Source: Hyphomicrobiales bacterium
Lineage (GTDB): Bacteria > Pseudomonadota > Alphaproteobacteria > Rhizobiales > Rhizobiaceae
DNA: 64,000 nt
Reading direction: 5' to 3'
Assembly (NCBI GenBank): GCA_900468285.1
Contig: UBTF01000008.1
Span: 1-64,000 of the forward strand
Shown here: in pieces, positions 19,449 to 29,331 of the stretch
Layout: each line of letters opens with the position of its first letter
Position numbering within the stretch: the first letter of the stretch is position 1
Made by a program: the position numbers and the translations under genes
Notes under the pieces: generated by a model
What the model was told of the DNA's origin: nothing
Database searches by the model: none
Seen by the model: the letters and a program-made list of their open reading frames with translations, nothing else

Positions 19449-20404
19449 TGATGGCGAATGCTGCACAGACAACTGCTTCGACGATGGATCCGGCCCTGCT
19501 CGCAAAGCTGACCGGCGGCCTTGGCGACAGCAAGCGGATAGCCAAGATCGGCACCGAGATAGGTCAGATCTACAGCAACTTCCTGCCTGATATCTTCCAC
19601 AGCGAAACCGGCATCGCAATCGAGGTGGATTATATCGGTTGCCAATCCGGCCTGATGACGGATCTTATCCAGCAACTGGGCAAGGAATTTGCGGTTGCGG
19701 ATTGCTCCTTGCGCAATTGGTGCCCCAATTTCATGCTGGGCACCGGCACGGCCTTCATCATGGCCTTGATGGAGCGCATGCTCGGTGCAGCGCCCGAGAC
19801 CATCATGGAGCCGGAAGTTCGTGCACTCTCGCAAATCGAGCTCGATCTGGCCGCGTTGGTCATCGGGCGGGTTGGAGACGTGCTTCGCTCGGCTGTGAAC
19901 GCGCCGGGCGGATTTGAAGCAACAGTTGAGCCGCCGTTCAACGGCAATGGCAAGAGCGCCTTCGAAGAAGCGATGGCCGCCCAGTTCGGTCTGATGATCC
20001 GTCTGAAGGTGGACATCGGTAAAGTTTCGTCCGAGTTCGCGCTGGTCATTCCACAACGTGCGCTCCTGAAGACCAATATCGTCGCGCCGAAACCATCTGC
20101 TCAGGCGTTGAAGAAGCAGGAAGAATGGGTGGAGATGATCTCCGAGCAGGTCAAGCGGTCCCAGGTGACACTGGAAGCGAGAATAAGGCTGCAAAGCCTG
20201 ACCCTCAAGACCATTGCGCGTCTCGTCGAAGGCGACGTCATCCCGTTCAGGGATGCCAAGCAGGATGATATCTGCGTCGAAGTCAGCGCCAACGGCGCCA
20301 ATATGTACAACTGCGAGTTTGGACGGGCCGGAGACAGATACACGGTCCGGGTCAAGAATAACGTCAGTACGGACGACGAAATTCTTCGACATTTGATGGG
20401 TTAA
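19448..20404 (+). CDS. fliM: Flagellar motor switch protein FliM
   Basis: A 318-residue C-ring protein that binds phospho-CheY and sets motor behaviour. The C-terminal SpoA/FliN-like domain includes LEARIRLQSLTLKTIARLVEGDVIPF. The middle domain begins around EIDYIGCQSGLMTD, and FMLGTGTAFIMALMERMLG is family-like. The N-terminal CheY-binding EIDALL-type motif seen in enterics is not evident, as is usual in rhizobia. The start is ATG 19448, overlapping the motA TGA; ATG 19451 is adjacent. Rhizobial motors run in one direction with variable speed, so CheY2-P probably slows the motor through this protein. Confidence 0.9.
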   Translation: MMANAAQTTASTMDPALLAKLTGGLGDSKRIAKIGTEIGQIYSNFLPDIFHSETGIAIEVDYIGCQSGLMTDLIQQLGKEFAVADCSLRNWCPNFMLGTGTAFIMALMERMLGAAPETIMEPEVRALSQIELDLAALVIGRVGDVLRSAVNAPGGFEATVEPPFNGNGKSAFEEAMAAQFGLMIRLKVDIGKVSSEFALVIPQRALLKTNIVAPKPSAQALKKQEEWVEMISEQVKRSQVTLEARIRLQSLTLKTIARLVEGDVIPFRDAKQDDICVEVSANGANMYNCEFGRAGDRYTVRVKNNVSTDDEILRHLMG

Positions 20405-20470
20405 AACTTGAGCATGCCTTTTGCGAGGTATGGGCAGCTTGACGCAAGTTTCAAAGGGAATAATTAGCGC

Positions 20471-21013
20471 ATGGCTACGAAAAAGACACCAAAAACCGAC
20501 GATGATTTGCTGCCTTCGCTCGATGATACAGGCGATCTGGATCAGGCGATCGGCGATCTGCGCGGCGTGCTGAAGACTGATTCGGAAGGATCGCTCGGGG
20601 ATTTTGGCGATTTCGGTGACTTCGGTTCGGACAGCGCCGAGCCTGTCGTCAACGATCTGGCCTCTTTCGGCGACGGAATGGACAGTTTCGGCGCGTCGGA
20701 CTTCGGTTCCTCCGCCGCACCTTTGGCCGCTTCGCCATCGCCTTTGGGGAGTGGACTGTCGGATAATCTTGATCTGATCATGGATATTCCGATCGATGTT
20801 CAGATCGTTCTCGGTACCAGCCGTATGCTCGTATCGGGATTGATGGGATTGGAAGAAGGTGCGACAATCGCGCTTGAGCGCAGGATTGGCGAGCCGGTGG
20901 AAATCATGGTGAATGGTCGTTGCATTGCGCGCGGCGAAATCACCGTTCTGGAAGACGACGATACGCGTTTCGGCGTAAAGCTGATCGAAGTGATGAGTAC
21001 CAAGAAAGCCTAA
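20471..21013 (+). CDS. fliN: Flagellar motor switch protein FliN
   Basis: A 180-residue C-ring component. The C-terminal 80 residues are the SpoA domain ([20 protein letters not shown] ... [20 protein letters not shown]). The N-terminal 100 residues are a disordered acidic linker with a [10 protein letters not shown] tandem repeat and Ala/Ser/Pro-rich stretches, giving a longer protein than enteric FliN. It is 66 bp downstream of fliM and 27 bp upstream of fliG in the motA-fliM-fliN-fliG operon. Confidence 0.93.
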   Translation: MATKKTPKTDDDLLPSLDDTGDLDQAIGDLRGVLKTDSEGSLGDFGDFGDFGSDSAEPVVNDLASFGDGMDSFGASDFGSSAAPLAASPSPLGSGLSDNLDLIMDIPIDVQIVLGTSRMLVSGLMGLEEGATIALERRIGEPVEIMVNGRCIARGEITVLEDDDTRFGVKLIEVMSTKKA

Positions 21014-21040
21014 TCCCTGTGGGGACGGAGAGGAAAGACC

Positions 21041-22084
21041 ATGATGGACTTTGAGGATTTCGGTAACCCTGTGATGGGGAAACCGTTGTCTCAGGCTGAT
21101 AAGGCCGCCGCCGTGCTGCTGGCGATGGGAAAAGGCGTGGCCGGAAAACTCCTCAAGTTTTTCACGCAGGCCGAGCTGCAGACCATCATCAATTCGGCTC
21201 AGACGCTTCGGGTCATCCCGCCTGACGAGCTTGCGCAAATCGTGGCCGAGTTCGAGGATCTCTTCACCGAAGGCACTGGCCTCATGGACAATGCCAAGGC
21301 GATCGAAAGCATTCTGGAAGAGGGTCTGACGCCCGAGGAAGTTGACGGCCTTCTGGGGCGTCGCACCGCTTTCCAGGCCTACGAAACCTCGATCTGGGAT
21401 CAGTTGCAGGAAGCGGACCCGCAGTTCATCGGCAAGTTCCTGATGCGCGAGCACCCGCAGACCATCGCCTATATCCTCTCCATGCTTCCTTCGTCCTTCG
21501 GTGCCAAGGTGCTGCTGACCATTCCCGACGAGCAGCGCGCCGACATCATGAACCGTACCGTCAACATGAAGGAAGTCAGCCCCGCCGCGACGCAGATCAT
21601 CGAAAAGCGTGTGATGGCCCTGATCACGGAAATGGAAGCAGAGCGCAACGCAGCCGGCTCCGCAAAGGTCGCCGACCTCATGAACGAACTCGAAAAGCCG
21701 CAGGTCGATACCCTGCTCAGCTCTCTCGAAACGCTCAGCAAGGAATCGGCAAACAAGGTCAAGCCGAAGATCTTCCTCTTCGAAGACCTTCTGTATATGC
21801 CACAGCGCAGCCGCGTATCCCTGCTCAACGATGTCTCGGCCGACATTCTCACCATGGCGCTTCGTGGCGCCACGGGAGAGATCAAGGAATGTGTGCTGTC
21901 CAGCATCAGTCCACGCCAGCGCCGCATGATCGAGTCGGATCTTGCAGTTCCAATGGCCTCGCTCAACACACGCGAAGTTGCAATCGCCCGTCGCGCCGTC
22001 GCACAGGAAGCCATCCGTCTGGCCAATTCGGGCCAGATCGTTCTCAAGGAAGCGCAAACGCCAGACTCTTCCGCAGCGGCCTGA
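21041..22084 (+). CDS. fliG: Flagellar motor switch protein FliG
   Basis: A 347-residue rotor protein linking the MS ring (FliF) to FliM and interacting with the stator. Armadillo-like middle-domain motifs include EHPQTIAYILSMLPSSFGA (the EHPQ signature). The C-terminal torque domain has charged residues in DILTMALRGATGEIKECVLS and ISPRQRRMIESDL. GAGAGGAAAG precedes the ATG. It ends 123 bp before flhB, and a terminator-like hairpin lies in that gap. Confidence 0.95.
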   Translation: MMDFEDFGNPVMGKPLSQADKAAAVLLAMGKGVAGKLLKFFTQAELQTIINSAQTLRVIPPDELAQIVAEFEDLFTEGTGLMDNAKAIESILEEGLTPEEVDGLLGRRTAFQAYETSIWDQLQEADPQFIGKFLMREHPQTIAYILSMLPSSFGAKVLLTIPDEQRADIMNRTVNMKEVSPAATQIIEKRVMALITEMEAERNAAGSAKVADLMNELEKPQVDTLLSSLETLSKESANKVKPKIFLFEDLLYMPQRSRVSLLNDVSADILTMALRGATGEIKECVLSSISPRQRRMIESDLAVPMASLNTREVAIARRAVAQEAIRLANSGQIVLKEAQTPDSSAAA

Positions 22085-22164
22085 CGCCGCCCCGGATAGA
22101 ATCTGTGGGGCCGGGCTACAACCGCTTGCGGGAGACCGGCACCACCTATACCCTTGCCATCAAC

Positions 22165-22191
22165 GGCCTGCCGGTTCCGGCGGGCCTTTTT
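22165..22191 (+). terminator. Terminator-like hairpin between fliG and flhB
   Basis: GGCCTGCCGG (22165-22174), TT, CCGGCGGGCC (22177-22186) with one G-U pair, then TTTTT (22187-22191). It resembles a full intrinsic terminator but sits only 16 nt before the flhB start codon, so it may act as a partial terminator or attenuator that lowers flhB expression relative to fliG. Confidence 0.75.
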
Positions 22192-22207
22192 GTTCAGGGG
22201 ACGTGTC

Positions 22208-23290
22208 TTGTCAGACGGCGAAGACAAAGAGAGTAAAACAGAAGAACCAACAGAGAAAAAACTTCGCGACGCGGAAGAGAAGGGTAACGTCCCGTCTTCC
22301 CCCGAAGCCTCTCTCTTTGCGTCGACGCTTGCTTTCTATGTCTATCTCGTCTTCTTTGCGCCGGACGGAATAAAGCGGCTGGGCGAAACGCTGGAAGACA
22401 TCATCGAGCGGCCGGAACAATGGCGGCTGAACACCGCAGCAGACATGGTGTCCCTCGGGCTCCATCTCGCCAAGGAGATGGGCAGTCTTCTTCTGCCGGC
22501 GGGCGTCATGTTCATGGTCTTCGGCCTGGGGCAATCCTTCGCGCAAAATCTGCCGCAATTCGTTCTCGACCGGATCACGCCGCAGGCCTCGCGAATCTCT
22601 CCGGTTCAAGGGTTCAAACGCATCTATAGCGTCAACGGCCTGGTCAACTTTGCCAAGTCTCTTTTCAAGGTCGTCGTTGTTTCGATCATCATGGTGATGG
22701 TGCTGAAGAACGACTACTACCGGCTTCTCGATTCGTTGGTGACCGACCCCCACAGCATGATGGCGACGGGTTTCGAGATCCTGAAGAAAATGGTGATCGT
22801 CGTCCTGTTTTCGACCGGACTTCTGGCCGTTGCCGACTATTTCTGGGCCAACCATCGCTGGTACACCGAACAGAGAATGACGAAGCAGGAAGTCAAGGAC
22901 GAGCACAAGCAATCGCAGGGCGATCCTGTGGTAAAGGCTCGTCAGCGCTCCATCGCGCGAGATCGCGCGCGGCGCAGAATGATGGACGGCGTGCCACGCG
23001 CAACGCTGGTCATCACCAACCCCACGCACTATGCCGTTGCCCTGCGCTACGTGAAAGAAGAAAGCGACGCGCCCATCGTCGTTGCCAAGGGGCAGGACCT
23101 GATCGCCCTGAGGATCAGGGAGATCGCGACAGAAAACGGCATACCGATTTTTGAAGACCCGCCGCTCGCCCGCTCCATGTTTGCGCAAGTCTCGGTGGAT
23201 AGTGTCATCCCGTCAGTATTTTATAAGGCTGTGGCGGAACTCATTCACAAGGTTTACGCCGCGCGCCAAAACAAAAGACGGGTAAACTGA
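22208..23290 (+). CDS. flhB: Flagellar export gate/switch protein FlhB
   Basis: A 360-residue export apparatus protein that controls the switch from rod/hook to filament substrates. It has four membrane helices in the first 215 residues and a cytoplasmic domain with the autocleavage motif N271-P-T-H ([14 protein letters not shown]). The N-terminal [20 protein letters not shown] is a family hallmark. The start is TTG 22208, with AGGGGA six nt upstream; a longer frame lacks support and would run through the terminator-like hairpin. The weak TTG start plus the hairpin suggest deliberately low output. Confidence 0.93.
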   Translation: MSDGEDKESKTEEPTEKKLRDAEEKGNVPSSPEASLFASTLAFYVYLVFFAPDGIKRLGETLEDIIERPEQWRLNTAADMVSLGLHLAKEMGSLLLPAGVMFMVFGLGQSFAQNLPQFVLDRITPQASRISPVQGFKRIYSVNGLVNFAKSLFKVVVVSIIMVMVLKNDYYRLLDSLVTDPHSMMATGFEILKKMVIVVLFSTGLLAVADYFWANHRWYTEQRMTKQEVKDEHKQSQGDPVVKARQRSIARDRARRRMMDGVPRATLVITNPTHYAVALRYVKEESDAPIVVAKGQDLIALRIREIATENGIPIFEDPPLARSMFAQVSVDSVIPSVFYKAVAELIHKVYAARQNKRRVN

Positions 23291-23295
23291 TCAAT

Positions 23296-23742
23296 ATGAA
23301 AAAATGCTCATATTCGGCTGAAAGAGAAGAAATATTGGCTCGCGCAATCAGCCCTGTGGCTGCCGAGCTCCGACTGATCGATGCGGGAGATCTGATTTCT
23401 CTCCTGAAGTTCGAATATTACAGCAGCCTGGCCGACCTGGTCGATTCGGCGGCCGAACTCTATTTCCATCCCGGAACGGTCTTTTTCGGGATTGGCGGAG
23501 ACTACAAGCTCGACTGGGATACCTATCCCTGCATTACGCTCGATCTTGAGATCAAGCCCAAGGGCGTGACCATTTATGCGCAGCTGATGCTGGAAAAGGA
23601 TCGCGCAGGGGTCAATATCAACTACATAAACTTCCAGAACCCTTCGAGCGATCCCAACGAAAATACCGCGTTCCTGGCCGATAGCCTGCGCCACGCGACC
23701 TTTTATCGTTCCGCTGCACCCGCTGCCAGCGTCAGCCACTGA
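23296..23742 (+). CDS. Hypothetical protein of the rhizobial flagellar cluster
   Basis: A 148-residue soluble protein whose start lies 5 bp after the flhB stop, so it is co-transcribed. No signal peptide or membrane helix. It starts with a helical part (EREEILARAISPVAAELRLIDAGD), then a mixed region with a beta-rich core (GTVFFGIGGDYKLDWDTYPC; ITLDLEIKPKGVTIYAQLML). No named family is recognised. Tight coupling to flhB points to a flagellar or motility role, but nothing in the sequence says which. Confidence 0.65.
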   Translation: MKKCSYSAEREEILARAISPVAAELRLIDAGDLISLLKFEYYSSLADLVDSAAELYFHPGTVFFGIGGDYKLDWDTYPCITLDLEIKPKGVTIYAQLMLEKDRAGVNINYINFQNPSSDPNENTAFLADSLRHATFYRSAAPAASVSH

Positions 23743-23861
23743 AAATTCGAGACATGCGCCAACCAGCTGCACATGTGATGCGGCTGGATGAGCATTGTCG
23801 TATCGATTTCTGAAAATGACACCGCCCCGACAGCTTCACGGCTGCCGGTGTGGTTCCGTTC

Positions 23862-25034
23862 TCAGGCGCTTTTGCCAGTGATGTAGTGAGACAGTCTCTG
23901 CGCTGCATCCTCGATCTGCGCCGGGTTTCGCAAGAAGCACGCCCGCAGGAAAAGTTCTCCGCCCGGACCAAAGGCAGTCCCGGGTGCGAGCCCCACACCG
24001 ACCTTGTCGACAATATCGAATGCGGCCAGGCGGCTGTCCGTGACGCCATCGATTTTGAGGAAGGCGTAAAGTGCGCCATCGGGCTTGAGCGTTTCCACGC
24101 GGTTCGTGGCAATCAACGCGTCGCAGAGGATATCACGCGACCGCGTTGCGCGGGCGATGTTCTCGCGGATGAAGTCATCGCCATGGTCGAGTGCGGCAAC
24201 AGCACCACGCTGCATGAACTGGGCTACGCCGGATGTGGAATATTGGATGAGGTTTTCAATCACCTGACCCATTTCCGGTGGCGCGACCAGCCAGCCCACT
24301 CTCCAGCCGGTCATCGACCAGTTTTTCGAAAAGGAATTGGCAAAGATGATCCGGTCGCCATCTTCCATGATATCGAGGAAGGACGGGGCGCGATGCGCAC
24401 CATAGTGGTAGAGGGCGTAAATCTCGTCGGCGATGATCCAGAGGCCATGTCGGCGTGCCAGCGCCAGAATGTCCCGCAGATCTTGCTGCGTGGCGGTCCA
24501 GCCGGTGGGGTTGGATGGCGTATTGATGAACAATGCCCGGGTCTTCGGCGTGACCGCCTGTTCGAGCTTTGCGACGTCGATAGTCCATCTGCCGTTGGTG
24601 AAATCGATGCCAACTGGGACCGCCTGCGCACCGGCAACGCCGATAGCCGACACGATATTCGGCCACGTCGGGGTAAGATAGATGACGTCATCGCCTGGCG
24701 AGGTCAGTGCCTGCACGGCAAGCACGATGGCCTGCATTCCCGATCCCGTGACGTAAAAATGCTCCGCCGAAAGTTCGGCGGAGAAATGACGCCGGTAATA
24801 TCGGCTCAGCGCTTCTCTTAATTCCGGAATGCCGCGTTGCCAGGTGTAGAAGGTTTCTCCGGCAACCAGTGCGTCTGCCGCAGCCTGTGCGATGAAGGCG
24901 GGCGTTGGAAGGTCACCTTCGCCCACCCAGAGCGGCAGCAGGTTTTCCCTGTCATGTGCGTATTTCTTGACTTCGACAATTCCGCTTTCAGGCGCTGCCA
25001 GCGCACGGGCACTCAGATTATCCAGTACAGACAT
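23862..25034 (-). CDS. PLP-dependent aminotransferase (class I/II, AspC-like)
   Basis: A 390-residue fold-type I aminotransferase. It shows the PLP-phosphate and substrate regions (YVTGSGMQAIVLAVQALTSP), FINTPSNPTGW, IIADEIYALYHY (conserved D and Y), the Schiff-base lysine in ANSFSKNWSMTGWRVGW, and an FLRACF segment with the substrate-carboxylate arginine near the C terminus. The exact amino donor cannot be read. The start is ATG 25034 with GGAG upstream; an upstream extension would cross a 24-bp palindrome and is rejected. It follows mscL on the same strand by 112 bp. Confidence 0.88.
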   Translation of the reverse strand: MSVLDNLSARALAAPESGIVEVKKYAHDRENLLPLWVGEGDLPTPAFIAQAAADALVAGETFYTWQRGIPELREALSRYYRRHFSAELSAEHFYVTGSGMQAIVLAVQALTSPGDDVIYLTPTWPNIVSAIGVAGAQAVPVGIDFTNGRWTIDVAKLEQAVTPKTRALFINTPSNPTGWTATQQDLRDILALARRHGLWIIADEIYALYHYGAHRAPSFLDIMEDGDRIIFANSFSKNWSMTGWRVGWLVAPPEMGQVIENLIQYSTSGVAQFMQRGAVAALDHGDDFIRENIARATRSRDILCDALIATNRVETLKPDGALYAFLKIDGVTDSRLAAFDIVDKVGVGLAPGTAFGPGGELFLRACFLRNPAQIEDAAQRLSHYITGKSA

Positions 25035-25038
25035 GAAA

Positions 25039-25062
25039 AAGGCACTCCATTTCGAGTGCCTT
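25039..25062. promoter_or_regulatory. 24-bp palindrome just upstream of the aminotransferase start
   Basis: Perfect 9-bp arms AAGGCACTC (25039-25047) and GAGTGCCTT (25054-25062) with a 6-bp centre, ending 4 bp from the start codon and covering the Shine-Dalgarno. It could be an operator, or an mRNA hairpin that hides the ribosome binding site. Confidence 0.5.
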
Positions 25063-25146
25063 CCATATCGCATCTGAGAGACGCGGTGCATGATATTGTG
25101 TGAAGAAACCACCTAATTCGCTGATGGGTCCCCCTATCCGGTTCGA

Positions 25147-25575
25147 TCAGCGGGTCTTCAGCAGATCGCGAATTTCGGTAAGCAACCGTACATCTTCCGG
25201 TGGAGGCGCAGGGGCCTTCTTTTCTTCCACCTTCTGGCGCTCGACCGATGACCGCAGCTTGTTGACGCCCTTGACCATGAGGAAGATGATCCAGGCGAGA
25301 ATGAGGAAGTTGATGACGACGGTCAGGAAGTTTCCATAGGCAAAGACAGCACCCTGTTCGCGCGCAGCAGCAAGCGATGTTGCCGTCACCTTCGACGACA
25401 ATGGCAGGAAATAATTGGCGAAGTCGAACCCGCCGAAGACTGCGCCGACGATTGGCATGATCAGATCGTTGACGACGGAATCGACAATCTTGCTGAAGGC
25501 TGCACCAATGATGACGCCGACGGCCAGATCCATGACATTGCCGCGGGCAATAAACGTTTTAAATTCGTTGAGCAT
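25147..25575 (-). CDS. mscL: Large-conductance mechanosensitive channel MscL
   Basis: A 142-residue channel that opens under hypo-osmotic shock. It shows the N-terminal amphipathic helix and first membrane helix ([39 protein letters not shown]), a periplasmic loop, the second helix ([20 protein letters not shown]) and a cytoplasmic helix after a Pro/Lys-rich linker. AGAGGGA precedes ATG 25575; a longer upstream frame has no support. Length is normal for the family. Confidence 0.95.
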   Translation of the reverse strand: MLNEFKTFIARGNVMDLAVGVIIGAAFSKIVDSVVNDLIMPIVGAVFGGFDFANYFLPLSSKVTATSLAAAREQGAVFAYGNFLTVVINFLILAWIIFLMVKGVNKLRSSVERQKVEEKKAPAPPPEDVRLLTEIRDLLKTR

Positions 25576-25785
25576 TTCGAAGTCCCTCTTGCAAACCCTC
25601 TCCTTGCCGACGTCTGGCGTGCGGCAGACAAACAATAACATTCAATTTTCGAATGTGCAGATATATGGCGAAAGAACCCGGTTGGTTCCATGATCATTAA
25701 ACTTAATGACGAGACCCGGCCAATTCTCATTTCCCCATAATTGTCCTATGCTTGCACAAGAGGACAGGGGGGAGAGAACAGAAAA

Positions 25786-28700
25786 GTGCTTCCTGGGTGG
25801 GTCATATTCGGTTCGGCATTTGCCTATATCCTGCTGCTGTTTGCAGTCGCGAGTTATGGTGACCGCAAAAGCCGCCAGAAGCCTGTGTCGAGCAAGGGCA
25901 GGCCCATCGTCTACGCGCTTAGCCTCGCAATCTATTGCACCTCCTGGACCTATTTCGGCGGCGTCGGGCTGGCCTCGGAACGCGGCATAGAGTTTCTGGG
26001 AATCTATACCGGTCCTATCCTTGCGTTTACGCTTGGAATGCCGATCCTGCGGCGGATCGTGGAGCTGGCCAAGGCCGAGAAGCTGACGTCGATTGCCGAT
26101 TTCATTGCGGCAAGATACGGCAAGAACCCCACGGTCGCCACGCTCGTCTCGATCATCGCGCTGGTGGGTGCTATCCCTTACATTGCGCTCCAGCTAAAGG
26201 CGGTTTCCAATTCGGTTGCGGCCATGGTCGATCCCAGCGACTACGGCATTGGCAGCGGCAACCTCTATTTTCTCGATTTGCCTCTGCTGGTTACCGTGGT
26301 CATGGCAGGCTTTGCCGTCATTTTCGGCACCCGCCATACCGACGCGACCGAACATCAGGACGGTCTCATTCTGGCGATCTCCATGGAGTCGGTCGTCAAG
26401 CTGCTGGCGATCTGCACCGTAGGTGTCTACGTCGTCTTCTTTCTTTTCGATGGGCCATCGCAATTGTGGCGGCTTGCTTCCGAAAACGAGCAGGTCGTCG
26501 AGGCGATGTCCTACCAGACGCCGATCAGCCGCTGGATCGTGCTGACGCTGCTGTCTGCCTTTGCAATCATTCTCCTGCCGCGCCAGTTTCATGTGACCGT
26601 CGTGGAAAACCGCACGCCCAACGAGTTGCGCATGGCGGGCTTCCTCTTCCCGCTTTACCTCATCGCCATCAACATCTTCGTTCTGCCGATTGCGATTGCG
26701 GGGCTGCTGACGCTCGGCGGCAATGGCAATGCCGATCTCTACGTTCTGCAATTGCCACTTGCCAACGAAATGCCGCTTGTTTCGCTCATCGCCTTCATCG
26801 GGGGCTTTTCTGCTGCCACCGCGATGGTCATCGTTGCCTCCGTCGCCCTGTCGATCATGGTGTCGAACGACATCGTCATGCCGATTTTCCTGCGCCAGAA
26901 ACTGCTGAACCGGTCATCCCACCGTGATGATTTCGCCAAGACGCTGCTCAACATCAGGCGCACCGCCATTTTTGCTGTTCTGTTGCTGGGTTATGCCTAT
27001 TACAGGGCCGCTGACAGCACCTCGGGGCTGGCATCCATCGGGCTTCTCGCATTTGCAGCTATTGCACAGATGGCACCCTCTCTTCTGGGCGGGCTGGTAT
27101 GGCGGCGGGCGAATGCCCGTGGCGCAATCGCCGGGCTGAGCTCCGGCTTCTTCGTCTGGGGCTATCTGCTTTTTCTGCCGAGCCTCGGCGGGCCGGACAA
27201 TTCCCATATAGCGGCCACCATCCTGAGTTTCCTGCTGCCCGGCACGACGGTTTTCAGCAATCCCGGTGCCGACCCGCTGGTGAATGCGGTAACGCTCAGC
27301 CTGCTGGTCAATTGCCTTGCGTTTTTGCTGGGCTCGCTGTCGCGCAATCCACGGCCGGTCGAGCGGATACAGTCCGGCATTTTCGTGAAGCGCCATTCCA
27401 AATCGCAATTTGCGACCCGTGGCTGGAAAACCCGGATCAGCGTTGGAGACCTGAAGACCGCGATTGCACGCTATCTGGGCGAGGAACGGATGCTGCGCTC
27501 GCTGGCCACCTACGAAAAAACCGCCGGGCGCAAACTGGAAGACGAACAGCCCGCCGACATGGCGCTGATCCACTTTTCGGAGCAATTGCTGGGCAGCGCA
27601 ATCGGATCGTCCTCCGCTCGGCTGGTGCTGTCACTGATCCTGCAGAAGGTTGAGGACACGAGCGCCGATACGGTGTGGCTGCTGGATCAGGCAAGCGAGG
27701 CGTTGCAGTATAATCAGGATATGCTGCAGACGGCGCTGGCCCAGATGGATCAGGGCATTGCTGTGTTCGACAGTTCGCAACATCTGACCATATGGAACCG
27801 CCGTTTCCGCACGCTGCTGGATCTTCCCGAGCAATATGGCAGGGTAGGCCTGCCGCTGGTAGAAATCGTCGCCATGCTGGAAGAGCGCGGCGATATCGCA
27901 GCCGGTGAGCAGCGCAACACCATCGATCTCTTTCTGACCATGGACATGCCGTTTTCGCTGGTGCTGGCAGGTGGTGCCCGCATCATCGAAGTGCGCTCCA
28001 ACGCCATGCCCGACAAGGGCATCGTTGCGACCTTCACGGATATTACCCAGAGAGTGGCCAGCGATCAGGCACTCAAGCAGGCCAATGAAACGCTGGAGCA
28101 GCGTGTCGAGGAACGCACGGGACAGCTGACACGGGTAAACCACGAGCTTGCGGAGGCTCGTGCTGCCGCCGAAGAGGCCAATATCGGCAAGACCCGCTTT
28201 TTCGCTGCGGCAGGCCACGATATTCTTCAGCCGCTCAATGCGGCGAGACTCTATTCCTCGGCGCTGGTGGAGCGGATGGGCGATTCGGACAACGGCTCGC
28301 TTGTCCAGAATATCGACTCGGCTCTGGAATCCGTAGAAACCATTCTGGGTGCCGTGCTGGATATTTCACGGCTGGATACGGGCTCCATGAAGCCACGCAT
28401 GGCGTCCGTTTCCCTCAACGATCTGCTCAAACGTGTCGAGACCGATTTCGCGCCGATGGCGCGGGAGAGGAGCATAAAACTCGTCGTCATGCCGACCTCG
28501 ATGACGGTGAAGTCCGATATCAACCTGCTGCGTCGTCTCGTTCAGAACCTCGTGTCCAACGCCATCAAATACACGATTTCAGGCAAGGTCGTCGTTGGTG
28601 TGCGCCGAAAGGGCAAGGAAGCCGTCATTCAGGTTTCCGATTCGGGAATTGGCATTCCCTCCTCCAAATTCCGGACGATTTTCAAGGAATTCGCCCGGCT

Positions 28701-29295
28701 TGAAGAGGGCGCAAAAACCGCCGCCGGACTGGGGCTGGGGCTTTCCATCGTCGACCGGCTGTCGCGTATTCTGCATCACCCGGTGCACCTGTCATCCATT
28801 GAGGGGAGGGGCACGACGTTCAGGGTTTACATGCCGCGCGAGGTTGCCAATGCCCGCGCCATCAAGACCGCGGAGCGACAGCCGCCGCAAGCGGTCGGTC
28901 AGCGGATGCAGGGCTTCCGTGTTCTGTGCATCGACAACGAGCCGAAAATCCTCGAAGGCATGGCGCTGCTTCTGTCCGGATGGGGCTGTGACGTCCTTCA
29001 GGCGGGGTCTTCAGGCGCAATCGAGGAGATGCTCTCAACATGGACAGTGGCGCCCGATATGATCATTGCCGACTATCATCTCGACGATACCGATGGTGTC
29101 GACGTCATCGTCTCGCTCAGGCGGTTTTATCAGCGGGATATTCCCGCACTTCTGATTACCGCAGACCGCACGTTAGAGGTTCGGGCACAGGCGGAAAAGG
29201 AAGGGATTACGGTGCAGCACAAGCCCGTGCGGCCAGCAGCGCTGCGCGCCTATATCAACCAGGTTTACAGCGTCGTACGGGCCGCTGCCGAATAG
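25786..29295 (+). CDS. Sodium:solute symporter-like hybrid sensor histidine kinase (CbrA/NahK type)
   Basis: A protein of about 1169 residues. Roughly the first 500 residues are polytopic and resemble the SSS (PutP-like) transporter fold (ALSLAIYCTSWTYFGGVGLA). A PAS-like domain (AQMDQGIAVFDSSQHLTIWN) and a coiled coil follow, then a kinase core with phospho-acceptor H811 in AAAGHDILQPLNAARLYSS, N-box NLVSNAIKYT and G-boxes SDSGIGIP and GLGLGLSIV. It ends in a receiver domain with D1096 in IIADYHLDDTDG and conserved K in HKPVRP. It may sense flux or binding of a small organic solute. GTG 25786 has a GGGGGGAGA site. No partner regulator lies next to it. Confidence 0.88.
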   Translation: MLPGWVIFGSAFAYILLLFAVASYGDRKSRQKPVSSKGRPIVYALSLAIYCTSWTYFGGVGLASERGIEFLGIYTGPILAFTLGMPILRRIVELAKAEKLTSIADFIAARYGKNPTVATLVSIIALVGAIPYIALQLKAVSNSVAAMVDPSDYGIGSGNLYFLDLPLLVTVVMAGFAVIFGTRHTDATEHQDGLILAISMESVVKLLAICTVGVYVVFFLFDGPSQLWRLASENEQVVEAMSYQTPISRWIVLTLLSAFAIILLPRQFHVTVVENRTPNELRMAGFLFPLYLIAINIFVLPIAIAGLLTLGGNGNADLYVLQLPLANEMPLVSLIAFIGGFSAATAMVIVASVALSIMVSNDIVMPIFLRQKLLNRSSHRDDFAKTLLNIRRTAIFAVLLLGYAYYRAADSTSGLASIGLLAFAAIAQMAPSLLGGLVWRRANARGAIAGLSSGFFVWGYLLFLPSLGGPDNSHIAATILSFLLPGTTVFSNPGADPLVNAVTLSLLVNCLAFLLGSLSRNPRPVERIQSGIFVKRHSKSQFATRGWKTRISVGDLKTAIARYLGEERMLRSLATYEKTAGRKLEDEQPADMALIHFSEQLLGSAIGSSSARLVLSLILQKVEDTSADTVWLLDQASEALQYNQDMLQTALAQMDQGIAVFDSSQHLTIWNRRFRTLLDLPEQYGRVGLPLVEIVAMLEERGDIAAGEQRNTIDLFLTMDMPFSLVLAGGARIIEVRSNAMPDKGIVATFTDITQRVASDQALKQANETLEQRVEERTGQLTRVNHELAEARAAAEEANIGKTRFFAAAGHDILQPLNAARLYSSALVERMGDSDNGSLVQNIDSALESVETILGAVLDISRLDTGSMKPRMASVSLNDLLKRVETDFAPMARERSIKLVVMPTSMTVKSDINLLRRLVQNLVSNAIKYTISGKVVVGVRRKGKEAVIQVSDSGIGIPSSKFRTIFKEFARLEEGAKTAAGLGLGLSIVDRLSRILHHPVHLSSIEGRGTTFRVYMPREVANARAIKTAERQPPQAVGQRMQGFRVLCIDNEPKILEGMALLLSGWGCDVLQAGSSGAIEEMLSTWTVAPDMIIADYHLDDTDGVDVIVSLRRFYQRDIPALLITADRTLEVRAQAEKEGITVQHKPVRPAALRAYINQVYSVVRAAAE

Positions 29296-29331
29296 GCACG
29301 GAGAGCGCAAACAGGCCGAAGAAACGCAGAA

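Noticed and set aside
19433..22057. Long open frame on the - strand opposite fliM-fliN-fliG
   Set aside because: It mirrors the codon structure of well-identified genes on the + strand and has no ribosome site or family pattern. Typical antisense shadow in GC-rich DNA.
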